Below are positions 25,132-32,347 of a DNA stretch of 35,705 nucleotides, one piece after another (position 1 is the first letter of the stretch; each line of letters begins with the position of its first letter). The stretch lies in NCBI GenBank assembly GCA_036478235.1, contig JAZGDZ010000055.1, positions 1 through 35,705 on the forward strand, written 5' to 3'. Position numbers and translations under genes: made by a program. The notes under the pieces are model-generated. The model saw only the letters and a list, made by a program, of their open reading frames with translations. It was not told where the DNA came from and made no database searches. The stretch is from JACZWZ01 sp036478235 (GTDB lineage Bacteria > Actinomycetota > Acidimicrobiia > Spongiisociales > UBA11373).

Positions 25132-26413
25132 CGGCCGGCTCCCCCTGGGGGATCATCGCCCGGACCTCGTCCTTGAAGTGGGTGATGATCGACATGATCG
25201 GCGACACCACCGACGGGCCCAGCGGGCAGATCGTCGTCATCGCCGGAGGCCACCTCAGCCCGGGCGAGATGTTGTCGCACACGTCCACGAGCAGGTCGAG
25301 GTCGGACTCTCTCCCTTGGCCGGCGAGGATTCTCTCCAGGATGCGCTGCAACCAGGTGGTCCCCTCCCGACAGGGAGTGCACAGGCCGCACGACTCGTGA
25401 GCGAAGAACCGGGTGATGCTCAATGCTGCGGCCACGATGTCCGTGGTCTCGTCCATCACGACCACGGCGCCCGAGCCGAGCATCGATCCCAGCCGGCCGG
25501 TGTCGTCGATCGTCACCGGCTCATCGAGCAGGTCCGGGGTGAGCCACGGCGCCGAGGCTCCGCCCGGGATCCAGCACTTCAGGCCGTTGCCGTCGCGCAC
25601 CCCGCCGGCGACCTCGTAGATGAGTTTGCGCCAGCTCATCCCCATGACGATCTCGTAGTTGCCGGGCCGTTCCACGTGGCCGGACAGCGAAAACAGCCGG
25701 GTGCCGCGTGATCCTTCCGGGCCGATGGCGTCGTAGGCGGCGCCCCCGTTGGCGATGATCCACGGGATGTTGGATATCGTCTCGACGTTGTTGACGATCG
25801 TCGGCTTGGAATAGAGCCCCTCGATTGCCGGGAAGGGCGGCTTGAGGCGCGGCTCGCCGCGCCTGCCCTCGAGGGAGTTGAGCAGCGCCGTCTCCTCGCC
25901 GCAGATGTAGGCGCCGGCTCCGAGGTGGACGGTCACATCCAGCGAGAAGCCCGACCCCATTATGTCGTCGCCGAGATAGCCCGCTGCGTAGGCCTCGTCG
26001 AGCGCCCGCTGCACCCGGCGGGCCGACCGGGGGTACTCGCCGCGGATGTAGATGAATACGTGATGGACATCGAGGGCGTACGAGGAGATGACGATGCCCT
26101 CGATCAGCTGGTGGGGATCACGCTCCAGCAGTTGGCGATCCTTGAACGTCCCCGGCTCGGACTCGTCGCCGTTGATCACCAGGTAACGGGGTTCGGCCGG
26201 GGCCAGGAAGCCCCACTTGACCCCGCAGGGGAAGTTGGCACCACCGCGGCCCCTCAGGTTGGCCGCCTCCACCTCTTCCTGCACCTGCTCCGGCGTCATC
26301 TCTGCGAGCGTCTTGCGCAGAGTGGCGTACCCGCCGGTGGCCTCGTACCGCGTCAGGGTGTGCGAGTCCCCGGGGTGGGCCTCCATCCTTGTGGTGAGGA
26401 TGCGATCGGTCAC
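25124..26413 (-). CDS. nuoF: NADH-quinone oxidoreductase subunit F, operon 2 (NADH/FMN subunit)
   Basis: The 51-kDa-type flavoprotein that binds NADH and FMN and carries cluster N3; 429 residues. LRGRGGANFPCGVKWGF near 53-69 is the FMN-binding glycine-rich loop, and NGDESEPGTFKDR and GAGAYICGEETAL are NADH/FMN contacts. N3 ligands are Cys342/345/348 in CGLCTPCREGTTW and Cys396 in ICPLGPS. The gap between the third and fourth Cys (48) is longer than the roughly 40 usual in the family because of an ISPGLRWPPAMTT segment. The start is GTG at 26413, overlapping the nuoE stop as GTGA; further upstream the frame is a nuoE shadow. Confidence 0.96.
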   Translation of the reverse strand: MTDRILTTRMEAHPGDSHTLTRYEATGGYATLRKTLAEMTPEQVQEEVEAANLRGRGGANFPCGVKWGFLAPAEPRYLVINGDESEPGTFKDRQLLERDPHQLIEGIVISSYALDVHHVFIYIRGEYPRSARRVQRALDEAYAAGYLGDDIMGSGFSLDVTVHLGAGAYICGEETALLNSLEGRRGEPRLKPPFPAIEGLYSKPTIVNNVETISNIPWIIANGGAAYDAIGPEGSRGTRLFSLSGHVERPGNYEIVMGMSWRKLIYEVAGGVRDGNGLKCWIPGGASAPWLTPDLLDEPVTIDDTGRLGSMLGSGAVVVMDETTDIVAAALSITRFFAHESCGLCTPCREGTTWLQRILERILAGQGRESDLDLLVDVCDNISPGLRWPPAMTTICPLGPSVVSPIMSIITHFKDEVRAMIPQGEPAGV

Positions 26414-27024
26414 GACACCTCCCCCGCCGACCCGTACGGCCCGAAAGCCGGGACCGGGCCGATCGCTCCCACCGGCTCCGCCGGCCCCCAATCGAACGAA
26501 CGGATCCCGCCGAACTCGGCCTGCATGTGATCGGACCCGACCACCTCAGGCTGCTCCTCGGCCAGCCACCGGCACAGCCGTCTCCCCGCGTCCGGGGTGA
26601 CCCCCTCGATCAGCTCGTAGTTGACCTGAACCGCCGGAGCCCCGCCGCAGGCTCCGATGCACTCGACCGCCTCGATCGAGAACATGCCGTCGGTTCCGGT
26701 CTCAGCGGATGGAACCCCGGTCTCGTCGGCGACTGCGTCGAGCACGTTCTCGCCGCCGAGGAGGTGGCACGAGATCGACGTGCAGACCGAGACGATGTAG
26801 CGGCCGGCGGCACCCCGCTTGTACATCGAATAGAACGACGCCACAGACTCGACCCGGACCGGGGTGAGCCCGGTGTATCCGGCCACCTCTCGCATCCCGT
26901 CCAGGGTCAATCCGCCGTCCTGGCGCATCGCCAGATAGAGCAGCGGCATCACCGCCGAGCGAACCTCCGGGTACCGAGCGATGATCTCCTCGGCCCGCCG
27001 TCGCACGTCGCTCGGCCAGCTCAT
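26410..27024 (-). CDS. nuoE: NADH-quinone oxidoreductase subunit E, operon 2
   Basis: The 24-kDa-type thioredoxin-like subunit with [2Fe-2S] cluster N1a; 204 residues. Ligands are Cys81 and Cys86 (CTSISC) and Cys122 and Cys126 (CIGAC). The N-terminal helical part (DVRRRAEEIIARYPEVRSAVMPLLYLAMRQDGGL) matches the family. After the domain there is a roughly 40-residue Gly/Pro-rich tail with no recognised motif. The start is ATG at 27024, overlapping the nuoD stop as ATGA. Confidence 0.95.
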   Translation of the reverse strand: MSWPSDVRRRAEEIIARYPEVRSAVMPLLYLAMRQDGGLTLDGMREVAGYTGLTPVRVESVASFYSMYKRGAAGRYIVSVCTSISCHLLGGENVLDAVADETGVPSAETGTDGMFSIEAVECIGACGGAPAVQVNYELIEGVTPDAGRRLCRWLAEEQPEVVGSDHMQAEFGGIRSFDWGPAEPVGAIGPVPAFGPYGSAGEVS

Positions 27025-28454
27025 CGGTCCACGTCTCCCATCACCGGATCGGCCGAGGCGAGTGCTGCGATCGTATCGGCGATGAGCGAGCCGGTGAGCA
27101 TCATCGGAAGCGCCTGAACGCTTGCGAACGACGGCCCCCGCACGTGGAGGCGCCACGGCTTGGGCCCCCCGTCCGACACCAGGTACATGCCGAGCTCACC
27201 GCGGGCCGACTCGACCGCCTGATACGTTTCGCCCGCGGGAACCTTGAAACCCTCTGTGAAGATCTTGAAGTGGTGGATCAGCGCCTCCATCGACTCGTCG
27301 ATGCGGGCCCGCGGGGGAGGCGTCACCTTGCGATCCTCGGTTCGGTAGTCCCCGGCGGGGATCGTCTCCATGACCTGCTCGACGATCCGCAACGACTGGC
27401 GCATCTCCTCGAACCTGACGATGAACCGATCGAACACGTCGCCGTTCTCAGTGGTGGGAACCTCGAACTCGTACTGCTCGAAACCGGAGTACGGGAATGC
27501 CCTGCGCACGTCGTACTCGATCCCCGACGCCCGGGCCACCGGGCCGGTGACGCCGTAGGCGAGGCACTCGTCCGCGGTGAGGATGCCCACGCCCTTGGTT
27601 CGGTCCAGGAAGATCGGATTGGCGAGCAGCAGCGTCTCATAGTCGGCCAGGCCCGACTCGACCGTCTCGATGATCGCCCGGACGTCCTGCTGCCACCCCT
27701 CCGGCAGGTCGGCGGCGACCCCACCGGGGCGAATGTAGTTGTGGTTCATCCGCAGTCCGGTGGTCTTCTCGAAGAACTCGAGCAGCGACTCGCGCTCTCG
27801 CCACCCGTAGATCATCATCGACAGGGCTCCGATGTCGAACCCCGTGGTGGCGCTCCACAGAAGGTGGCTCGCCACCCGGTTCAACTCGGACATGAGCACC
27901 CGGATCGCCTCGGCCCGGGGCGGGATCTCGACTTCGAGCAGCCTCTCGACTGCCAACGAAAAACAGAGCTCGTTGTGGAACGGCGACAGGTAGTCCATGC
28001 GGGTCACATTGGTCGGGCCCTGCATGAAAGTGAGCGTCTCGGCGGTCTTCTCCATCCCGGTGTGGAGATACCCGATGATGGGCTTCACGCGCCGGATCGT
28101 CTCGCCGTCGAGTTCGAGGTGCAGCCGCAACACCCCGTGGGTGGCCGGGTGCTGAGGGCCCATGTTGATGATCTGGAGCTCGTCGTCGGCCGGGCCCGAC
28201 CCGTCGTAGTCGTCCTCGATCACGGTTCCGAGTTGGCCGGCGAGGATCTCCTCCGACTCGTCGGCGAGCATCTCCTGAGCGCCCTCATCCGTGAAGGGAC
28301 CCAGGTCGCGCGGCGCCTCGGTGCCGCTCAGCCAGACATCGTGGACCCGGCGCCGTTCGCTCACCGCGCCTTTCGTGCCCGCCGCAGGCGCCTCCTGGGC
28401 AGCGGCATCGGGAGCCTCGAGATCACCGGTGACCAGTTCTGGCGGCTTGCTCAT
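27021..28454 (-). CDS. nuoD: NADH-quinone oxidoreductase subunit D, operon 2, with a long N-terminal extension
   Basis: Quinone-site subunit, 477 residues. The catalytic part starts at NMGPQHPATHGVLRL with His106, and 49 residues later TRMDYLSP provides the normal quinone-binding Tyr155. About 95 residues precede this block, rich in Ala, Asp and Glu (EEILAGQLGTVIEDDYDGSG), longer than the short leader of typical NuoD proteins. The start is ATG at 28454, overlapping the nuoC stop as ATGA. That overlap supports the extension being real and not a mis-called start. Confidence 0.95.
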   Translation of the reverse strand: MSKPPELVTGDLEAPDAAAQEAPAAGTKGAVSERRRVHDVWLSGTEAPRDLGPFTDEGAQEMLADESEEILAGQLGTVIEDDYDGSGPADDELQIINMGPQHPATHGVLRLHLELDGETIRRVKPIIGYLHTGMEKTAETLTFMQGPTNVTRMDYLSPFHNELCFSLAVERLLEVEIPPRAEAIRVLMSELNRVASHLLWSATTGFDIGALSMMIYGWRERESLLEFFEKTTGLRMNHNYIRPGGVAADLPEGWQQDVRAIIETVESGLADYETLLLANPIFLDRTKGVGILTADECLAYGVTGPVARASGIEYDVRRAFPYSGFEQYEFEVPTTENGDVFDRFIVRFEEMRQSLRIVEQVMETIPAGDYRTEDRKVTPPPRARIDESMEALIHHFKIFTEGFKVPAGETYQAVESARGELGMYLVSDGGPKPWRLHVRGPSFASVQALPMMLTGSLIADTIAALASADPVMGDVDR

Positions 28455-28933
28455 GTCGCCTTGTTTGCTTCCTTGAACTGGACCGGGACGCTTCCGACCG
28501 GGGAGTCCTTCCGCAGGGGATACCCCTCCCACTCGTCCGGCAGGAGAATTCGAGTGAGATCGGGGTGCCCTTGGAATCGGACACCGAACAGGTCGAAGGC
28601 CTCGCGCTCGTAGAAGTTCGCCCCGGGATACACGCCGGAGATCGAAGGCACCACCGGGTCGTCGCCGGGAATTCCGACGAGAACCCGCAGCCGCCGGTTG
28701 GGCGACACAGAGACGACGTTGATGGCGACCTCGAAACGCGGGTCGCGGCTCAGGTAGTCGACGGCACAGAGGTCGATGAACATCTCATAGCCGGCGTCGC
28801 GCACGGCCGCCATGAACCCGGTCACCTCCGCTCGGTCGATCCGGACGACGGCGTCGCCGTGGACCTCCTCGAACCGGGCGCCATCGAAGGCGGACGCCGC
28901 CACCTCGAGCCCGGCGGGGACGGAACGGCTCAT
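28451..28933 (-). CDS. nuoC: NADH-quinone oxidoreductase subunit C, operon 2
   Basis: The 30-kDa-type scaffold subunit, 160 residues. GVYPGANFYEREAFDLFGVRFQGHPDLTRILLPDEWEGYPLRKD is the diagnostic C-terminal block, split here by wording only. The start is ATG at 28933, overlapping the nuoB stop as ATGA. C and D are separate genes, as in operon 1. Confidence 0.95.
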   Translation of the reverse strand: MSRSVPAGLEVAASAFDGARFEEVHGDAVVRIDRAEVTGFMAAVRDAGYEMFIDLCAVDYLSRDPRFEVAINVVSVSPNRRLRVLVGIPGDDPVVPSISGVYPGANFYEREAFDLFGVRFQGHPDLTRILLPDEWEGYPLRKDSPVGSVPVQFKEANKAT

Positions 28934-29400
28934 CGGACGATCTCCCCCACCCTGATCCCCTCATGCAGCGAGAGGATCCCGTGCATCAGGGACTGCGGGC
29001 CCGGAGGGCATCCGGGCACATAAATGTCCACCGGAACCACCTGGTCCACCCCCTGGACCAGGGCGTAGTTGTTGAACATGCCGCCGCTGGAGGCGCAGGC
29101 ACCCATCGAGATGACCCACTTGGGGTCGGCCATCTGGTCATATACCTGGCGCAAGACCGGCGCCATCTTCTGCGAGACCCGCCCGGCGACGATCATCAGG
29201 TCGGCCTGGCGGGGGGACGCCCGAAAGACCTCCATGCCGAAGCGCGCCAGATCGTTGTGGGCGGCTCCGGTGGCCATCATCTCTATCGCGCAACAGGCCA
29301 ATCCGAACGAAGCCGGCCACATCGACCTGGTCCGGGCCCAGTTGACGGCCTTGTCGAGGACGCCGGTGACGATGTTGGAGGGGCCGGAGGCCCGAGCCAT
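28930..29400 (-). CDS. nuoB: NADH-quinone oxidoreductase subunit B, operon 2
   Basis: The PSST-type subunit with cluster N2, 156 residues. Ligands are Cys36/Cys37 in GLACCAIEMM, Cys102 in GACASSGG and Cys131 in VPGCPPGPQS. The start is ATG at 29400, sharing one base with the nuoA stop. The longer open frame upstream is a shadow of nuoA. Confidence 0.95.
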   Translation of the reverse strand: MARASGPSNIVTGVLDKAVNWARTRSMWPASFGLACCAIEMMATGAAHNDLARFGMEVFRASPRQADLMIVAGRVSQKMAPVLRQVYDQMADPKWVISMGACASSGGMFNNYALVQGVDQVVPVDIYVPGCPPGPQSLMHGILSLHEGIRVGEIVR

Positions 29401-29813
29401 CAGGCTGCCTCCTCGGACCGAGAAGGGACCGTCCGGTAGCGGCGGCGCCTCGCCACGTTCCAGTCGAGAGCGCCGCGCTTCCACACATATGCGAGGGTCT
29501 CCACCAGCAGCAGCGTGAAGATTCCTACGGCGGCAACCCCGTACCAGCCGAAGGTGTCGAAGCGGCTTGCCCATGCGAAAAGGAAGACGATCTCGATGTC
29601 GAAAATCACGAAGAGCATCGCCACCAGATAGAACCTGACCGGAAAGCGCTGCACCGGCTCCTGCAGGGGGACTATTCCACACTCGTACGGCTCGAGCTTC
29701 TCGGGCGTCGGGTTCTGCTTGGTGAGCAGACGGCTCGCCACCATCGAGATCACGCCAAAGGCAAGAGCCAAGAGGAACATGATGGCGATCGGCAGGTACG
29801 CGGTCAGCGACAT
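29400..29813 (-). CDS. nuoA: NADH-quinone oxidoreductase subunit A, operon 2
   Basis: Membrane subunit A, 137 residues with three helices. YECGIVPLQEPVQRFPVRFYLVAMLFVIFDIEIVFLFAW, described here by its parts YECG and FDIEIVFLF, identifies it. It has a 15-20-residue Arg-rich C-terminal tail compared with the operon 1 copy. It is the first gene of operon 2. The ATG at 29813 lies only nine bases from the edge of a palindromic repeat element (29823-29991), so the leader and possibly the promoter come from that element. Confidence 0.95.
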   Translation of the reverse strand: MSLTAYLPIAIMFLLALAFGVISMVASRLLTKQNPTPEKLEPYECGIVPLQEPVQRFPVRFYLVAMLFVIFDIEIVFLFAWASRFDTFGWYGVAAVGIFTLLLVETLAYVWKRGALDWNVARRRRYRTVPSRSEEAA

Positions 29814-29822
29814 CTCGTGGCT

Positions 29823-29991
29823 CTAGGAGCCCGCTGAGCAATACATGTCACTCATCTCGACGACCATCCATCACCACTCGCGGTGTCCTCGGTCCCGCCA
29901 TTCCTACGCGAGGAGTGGCGAAACCGAAATCCTGGCGAGTGGCGCGCCTGGCCGCCGATCTGGGCAACGGCATTACTCAGCAGACTCCTAG
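29823..29991 (-). mobile_element. 169-bp palindromic MITE-like element (element 1) upstream of nuoA
   Basis: The element begins CTAGGAGCCCGCTGAGCAAT and ends with the imperfect inverse, ATTACTCAGCAGACTCCTAG. The two halves pair over most of their length as an interrupted 85-bp inverted repeat. Its first 44 bp recur exactly at 31456-31499, and its last 35 bp recur with three changes at 31764-31798. It holds no open frame of note. Most mismatches between the halves are C opposite A on the plus strand, which become G-U pairs in a minus-strand RNA, so a transcript running toward nuoA would fold better. Confidence 0.65.
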
Positions 29992-30189
29992 GGGACCTTC
30001 GCAGATTAGGTCGGAGGAGTAACTCGTCGAAACCCGGTACCCGATGTCCGATGCACGACGCCGCAGTCCGTCTCCCGTCTCCCGTCTCCCGTTTCAGAGC
30101 CGGAATCGGGGAACTCGACCCAGCTCGCCGCGAGCGGCGGGTGAGCGCGTCGGACGAAGCACGGCGAAATCACGTCTGGATCGGGAAAC
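29992..30189. other. Non-coding stretch between element 1 and menJ
   Basis: No gene is seen. A GTCTCCCGTCTCCCGTCTCCC run at about 30067-30090 belongs to the same low-complexity family as the nuo spacers. The remainder shows no convincing promoter. Confidence 0.5.
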
Positions 30190-30208
30190 CGGCGTCCGCA
30201 GGACGCCG
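30190..30208 (-). terminator. Stem-loop just after the menJ stop codon
   Basis: CGGCGTCC (30190-30197) and GGACGCCG (30201-30208) form a perfect 8-bp stem with a three-base loop directly beyond the TAG stop. On the minus strand it is followed by GTTTCCC. This suggests that menJ and nuoA are separate transcription units, or that the hairpin stabilises the menJ 3' end. Confidence 0.55.
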
Positions 30209-31444
30209 CTACAGATTGGGTCCCACTCTGACGATCCGTTCGATCATCTCGTAGGCGCGCTCCCCCATGTCCCTTTCCTCGGGCCGCATCAGGTTGGCCA
30301 TGACCCGCAAAGTCCACTCCATCAGCGTCCGGTTCCGCAAACCGGTTCGGGTGAGGAACCGCATGACCCCGGGGCGGCCGATGAGGTGAACGAATGCCCG
30401 CGAGAACCTGAAGTAGAGGCCGTAGGTGGAGTCGAGCTCGTCCTTGTATCCGGAGAGCAGACCGAGATCGTTCGCGGCCAGGGCAGCATGGACGTGGTCG
30501 GCGGCGATCCTCCCGGTCTCGTATGCGTAGGCAATCCCCTCACCGTTGAACGGGTTGACGGCGCCGGCGGCATCCCCGACAACGAGCCAATTCGGGCCGA
30601 ACAAGGGACCCACCGAGAAGGACATCGGAAGCTTTCCGCCGCGGTTCTGAGTGAGACGGGATTCCTCCGACACCTCCCAGTGCGAGGGTGCCGAGTGCAC
30701 CATCGCGTTCATCAGATCCGTCGTGTTGAGGTCCTTCCAGCGATGGAACGTCGACAGCGCACCAACCCCGACGTTGATCGAGCCGTCCCCGAGCGGGAAC
30801 ACCCAGCCGTAACCCGGCACCGATGCCCCGGAGGCATCGCGCAGATCGAGCTGGCTCTCCAGGACCGGATCGCCCGACCGGGGAGACGTGAAGTAGGCGC
30901 GGGCGGCGAGGCCGTACGGAAGTCGCTTGTCGCGCACGGTTCCCAGGGCGCGTCCAAAGCGTGAGAGCGAGCCGTCGGCAACCACCACCACCCTCGGTTC
31001 GACGAGCTCGGTCTCACCGTCGCTGCTCAACTCGACACCTGAGATTCGGCCCCGGTCGAGAACCGGGCTGGCCGAGGTGTGGGAGCGGACTACGACGCCC
31101 TGCTTCTCAGCCAACCCGGCCACCTGCTGATCGAGGTCGGCGCGCCGGATGACGCCTCCCCAATTCGGATAGACCGGGTGATCGGGCCAATCGAGCTGCA
31201 TCATGAGCTCCCCGGAATACGCCCTGATCCCGCCGACACGATGGAATTCGGATACGTCGAAGTCGAAGCCCATGTCGATCAGTTGCTTTATCGAGCGCGG
31301 GGTCAGGCCGTCGCCGCAGGTCTTCTCCCGGGGGTACTCCTTCTTCTCGACGAGCAGCACCTGGTGGCCTTCCCGGGCCAGCCAATGGGCAGCGACCGAA
31401 CCGCCCGGCCCACCGCCGACGACGAGAACATCGACCTTCGTCAT
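30209..31444 (-). CDS. menJ: Geranylgeranyl reductase-family FAD protein, probable menaquinone reductase MenJ
   Basis: FAD-dependent reductase, 411 residues. VVGGGPGGSVAAHWLA near residue 8 is the Rossmann GxGxxG motif, EKKEYPREKTCGDGLTPRS near 36-55 is the family CGDG motif, and VVGDAAGAVNPFNGEGIAYA is the second FAD-binding block. PGYGWVFPLGDGSINVGVGALST closely resembles mycobacterial MenJ (Rv0561c, about 412 residues), which saturates one isoprene unit of menaquinone; archaeal and plant relatives reduce geranylgeranyl chains. The location upstream of a nuo operon fits a quinone role. The start is ATG at 31444. The 44 bp starting 12 bases upstream are identical to those upstream of nuoA of operon 2. 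Confidence 0.82.
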   Translation of the reverse strand: MTKVDVLVVGGGPGGSVAAHWLAREGHQVLLVEKKEYPREKTCGDGLTPRSIKQLIDMGFDFDVSEFHRVGGIRAYSGELMMQLDWPDHPVYPNWGGVIRRADLDQQVAGLAEKQGVVVRSHTSASPVLDRGRISGVELSSDGETELVEPRVVVVADGSLSRFGRALGTVRDKRLPYGLAARAYFTSPRSGDPVLESQLDLRDASGASVPGYGWVFPLGDGSINVGVGALSTFHRWKDLNTTDLMNAMVHSAPSHWEVSEESRLTQNRGGKLPMSFSVGPLFGPNWLVVGDAAGAVNPFNGEGIAYAYETGRIAADHVHAALAANDLGLLSGYKDELDSTYGLYFRFSRAFVHLIGRPGVMRFLTRTGLRNRTLMEWTLRVMANLMRPEERDMGERAYEMIERIVRVGPNL

Positions 31445-31455
31445 TGTCCGGCAGG

Positions 31456-31798
31456 CTAGGAGCCCGCTGAGCAATACATGTCACTCATCTCGACGACCAG
31501 TGTTTGGCTGCGTATTTGGCTGCGTATTTGGCTGCGTATTTGGCTGCGGCGTTCGAGTCCTGCTCGGCCTCGAAGTGCCTCCGCATGGACGTGCCGCCCT
31601 GCGGGCGGCGCTGTGATCTACGTTCGGGTCCTATCCGGCCCCGAGGCGCCTCCGCATGGACGTGCCGCCCTGCGGGCGGCACTGTGATCTACGTTCGGGT
31701 CCTGCTCGGCCTCGAAGCGCCTCCGCATGGACGTGCCGCCCTGCGGGCGGCGCTGTGTTCCACGATCTAAGCAACGGCATTACTCAGCAGACTCATAG
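31456..31798 (-). mobile_element. 343-bp element 2: the ends of element 1 around a tandem repeat array
   Basis: The left 44 bp (31456-31499) are identical to the left end of element 1, and the right 35 bp (31764-31798) match its right end with three substitutions. The ends are inverted repeats of each other (CTAGGAG...GCTGAG / CTCAGC...CTCATAG). The middle is not the element 1 palindrome but four 12-mers and three 71-bp hairpin units. No transposase is encoded, so it would be non-autonomous. The flanks do not show a clear target-site duplication. Confidence 0.6.
31503..31764. repeat. VNTR 12-mer x4 followed by three tandem 71-bp R1 units
   Basis: TTTGGCTGCGTA is repeated from 31503 to 31538, plus a partial fourth unit to 31548. 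Three head-to-tail 71-bp units follow at 31552-31622, 31623-31693 and 31694-31764. Each contains CTCCGCATGGA and the hairpin GCCGCCC-TGC-GGGCGGC. The units differ by only a few bases. Because 71 is not a multiple of three, the open frames over this array are not conserved protein. Confidence 0.9.
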
Positions 31799-32169
31799 GC
31801 ATCAGGTGGATGCTGTTCATCCGCGCTGCCCTTAGCAGGGAAGGACGAGGACGTGCCAACGGCGCCGGACTCGGCGACCTGGGAAGGGACCCAGGTCGCA
31901 CCGCGATGAGGGTTTGGCTTTGGCCTTCGGGTCCTCCTCGGCCTCGAAGCGCCTCCGCATGGATGTGCTGCCCTGCGGGCAGCGCGGTGTTCTACGTCAG
32001 CCGAAGAGCCATCAGACACGAGGACGTGCCAAAGGCGCCGGACTCGGCGACCTGGGAAGGGACCCAGGTCGCACCGCGATGAGGTCTGGCTACGGCGTTC
32101 GGGTCCTATCCGGCCCCGAAGCGCCTCCGCATGGAAGTTTCCGCCCTACGGGCGGAGCTGAGTTATACG
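31799..32169. repeat. Two R2-R1 composite repeats, period about 172 bp
   Basis: R2 (about 67 bp, at 31845-31911 and 32018-32084) contains the perfect 10-bp hairpin GCGACCTGGG / CCCAGGTCGC with an AAGGGA loop. Each R2 is followed by one R1 unit (31926-31996 and 32098-32169), and each R1 is followed by CGTCAGCCGAAGAGCCAT. The R1 hairpins here are GCTGCCC-TGC-GGGCAGC and TCCGCCC-TAC-GGGCGGA, that is, with paired changes. No gene is supported in this stretch. Confidence 0.85.
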
Positions 32170-32347
32170 TCAGCCGAAGAGCCATTCACATACGAGGACG
32201 CCACCGGTGGCGTTTCTGGCCGGCAGAACAGCGCCAAAACCGGCAGGCAAGGCACTAGCAACCGGCGAACGAACGGGCTAGTCCGCCGGTCAAGCTCCGG
32301 CGGTCGTTCTGTCGATGAGTCGAGAACACAGGGAGGGCTGGGGTCAC
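32170..32347. other. Upstream region of the HEAT-repeat gene
   Basis: No gene is seen. ACGCCACCGGTGGCGT (32198-32213) is a perfect 16-bp palindrome. CCGCCGG (32283-32289) and CCGGCGG (32297-32303) form a 7-bp stem followed by TCGTTCTGT. Either could be an operator or end an upstream transcript. No clear -35/-10 pair was found. Confidence 0.45.

Noticed and set aside
22972..25176. 734-codon plus-strand frame opposite nuoG
   Set aside because: It lies entirely antisense to a gene with all Fe-S ligands in place; the frame is kept open by codon bias.
30209..31444. Assignment as chlorophyll geranylgeranyl reductase (chlP)
   Set aside because: There are no photosynthesis genes nearby, and the length and internal motifs match mycobacterial MenJ better.
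29823..31798. A composite transposon carrying menJ between elements 1 and 2
   Set aside because: The two elements are in the same orientation and could in principle bracket menJ, but no transposase or target duplication was seen, and menJ beside nuo is an expected actinobacterial arrangement.
31478..32258. Several short plus- and minus-strand frames across the repeat region
   Set aside because: They follow 71-bp units that are not multiples of three, so each copy is read in another frame; there is no ribosome binding site and no motif.
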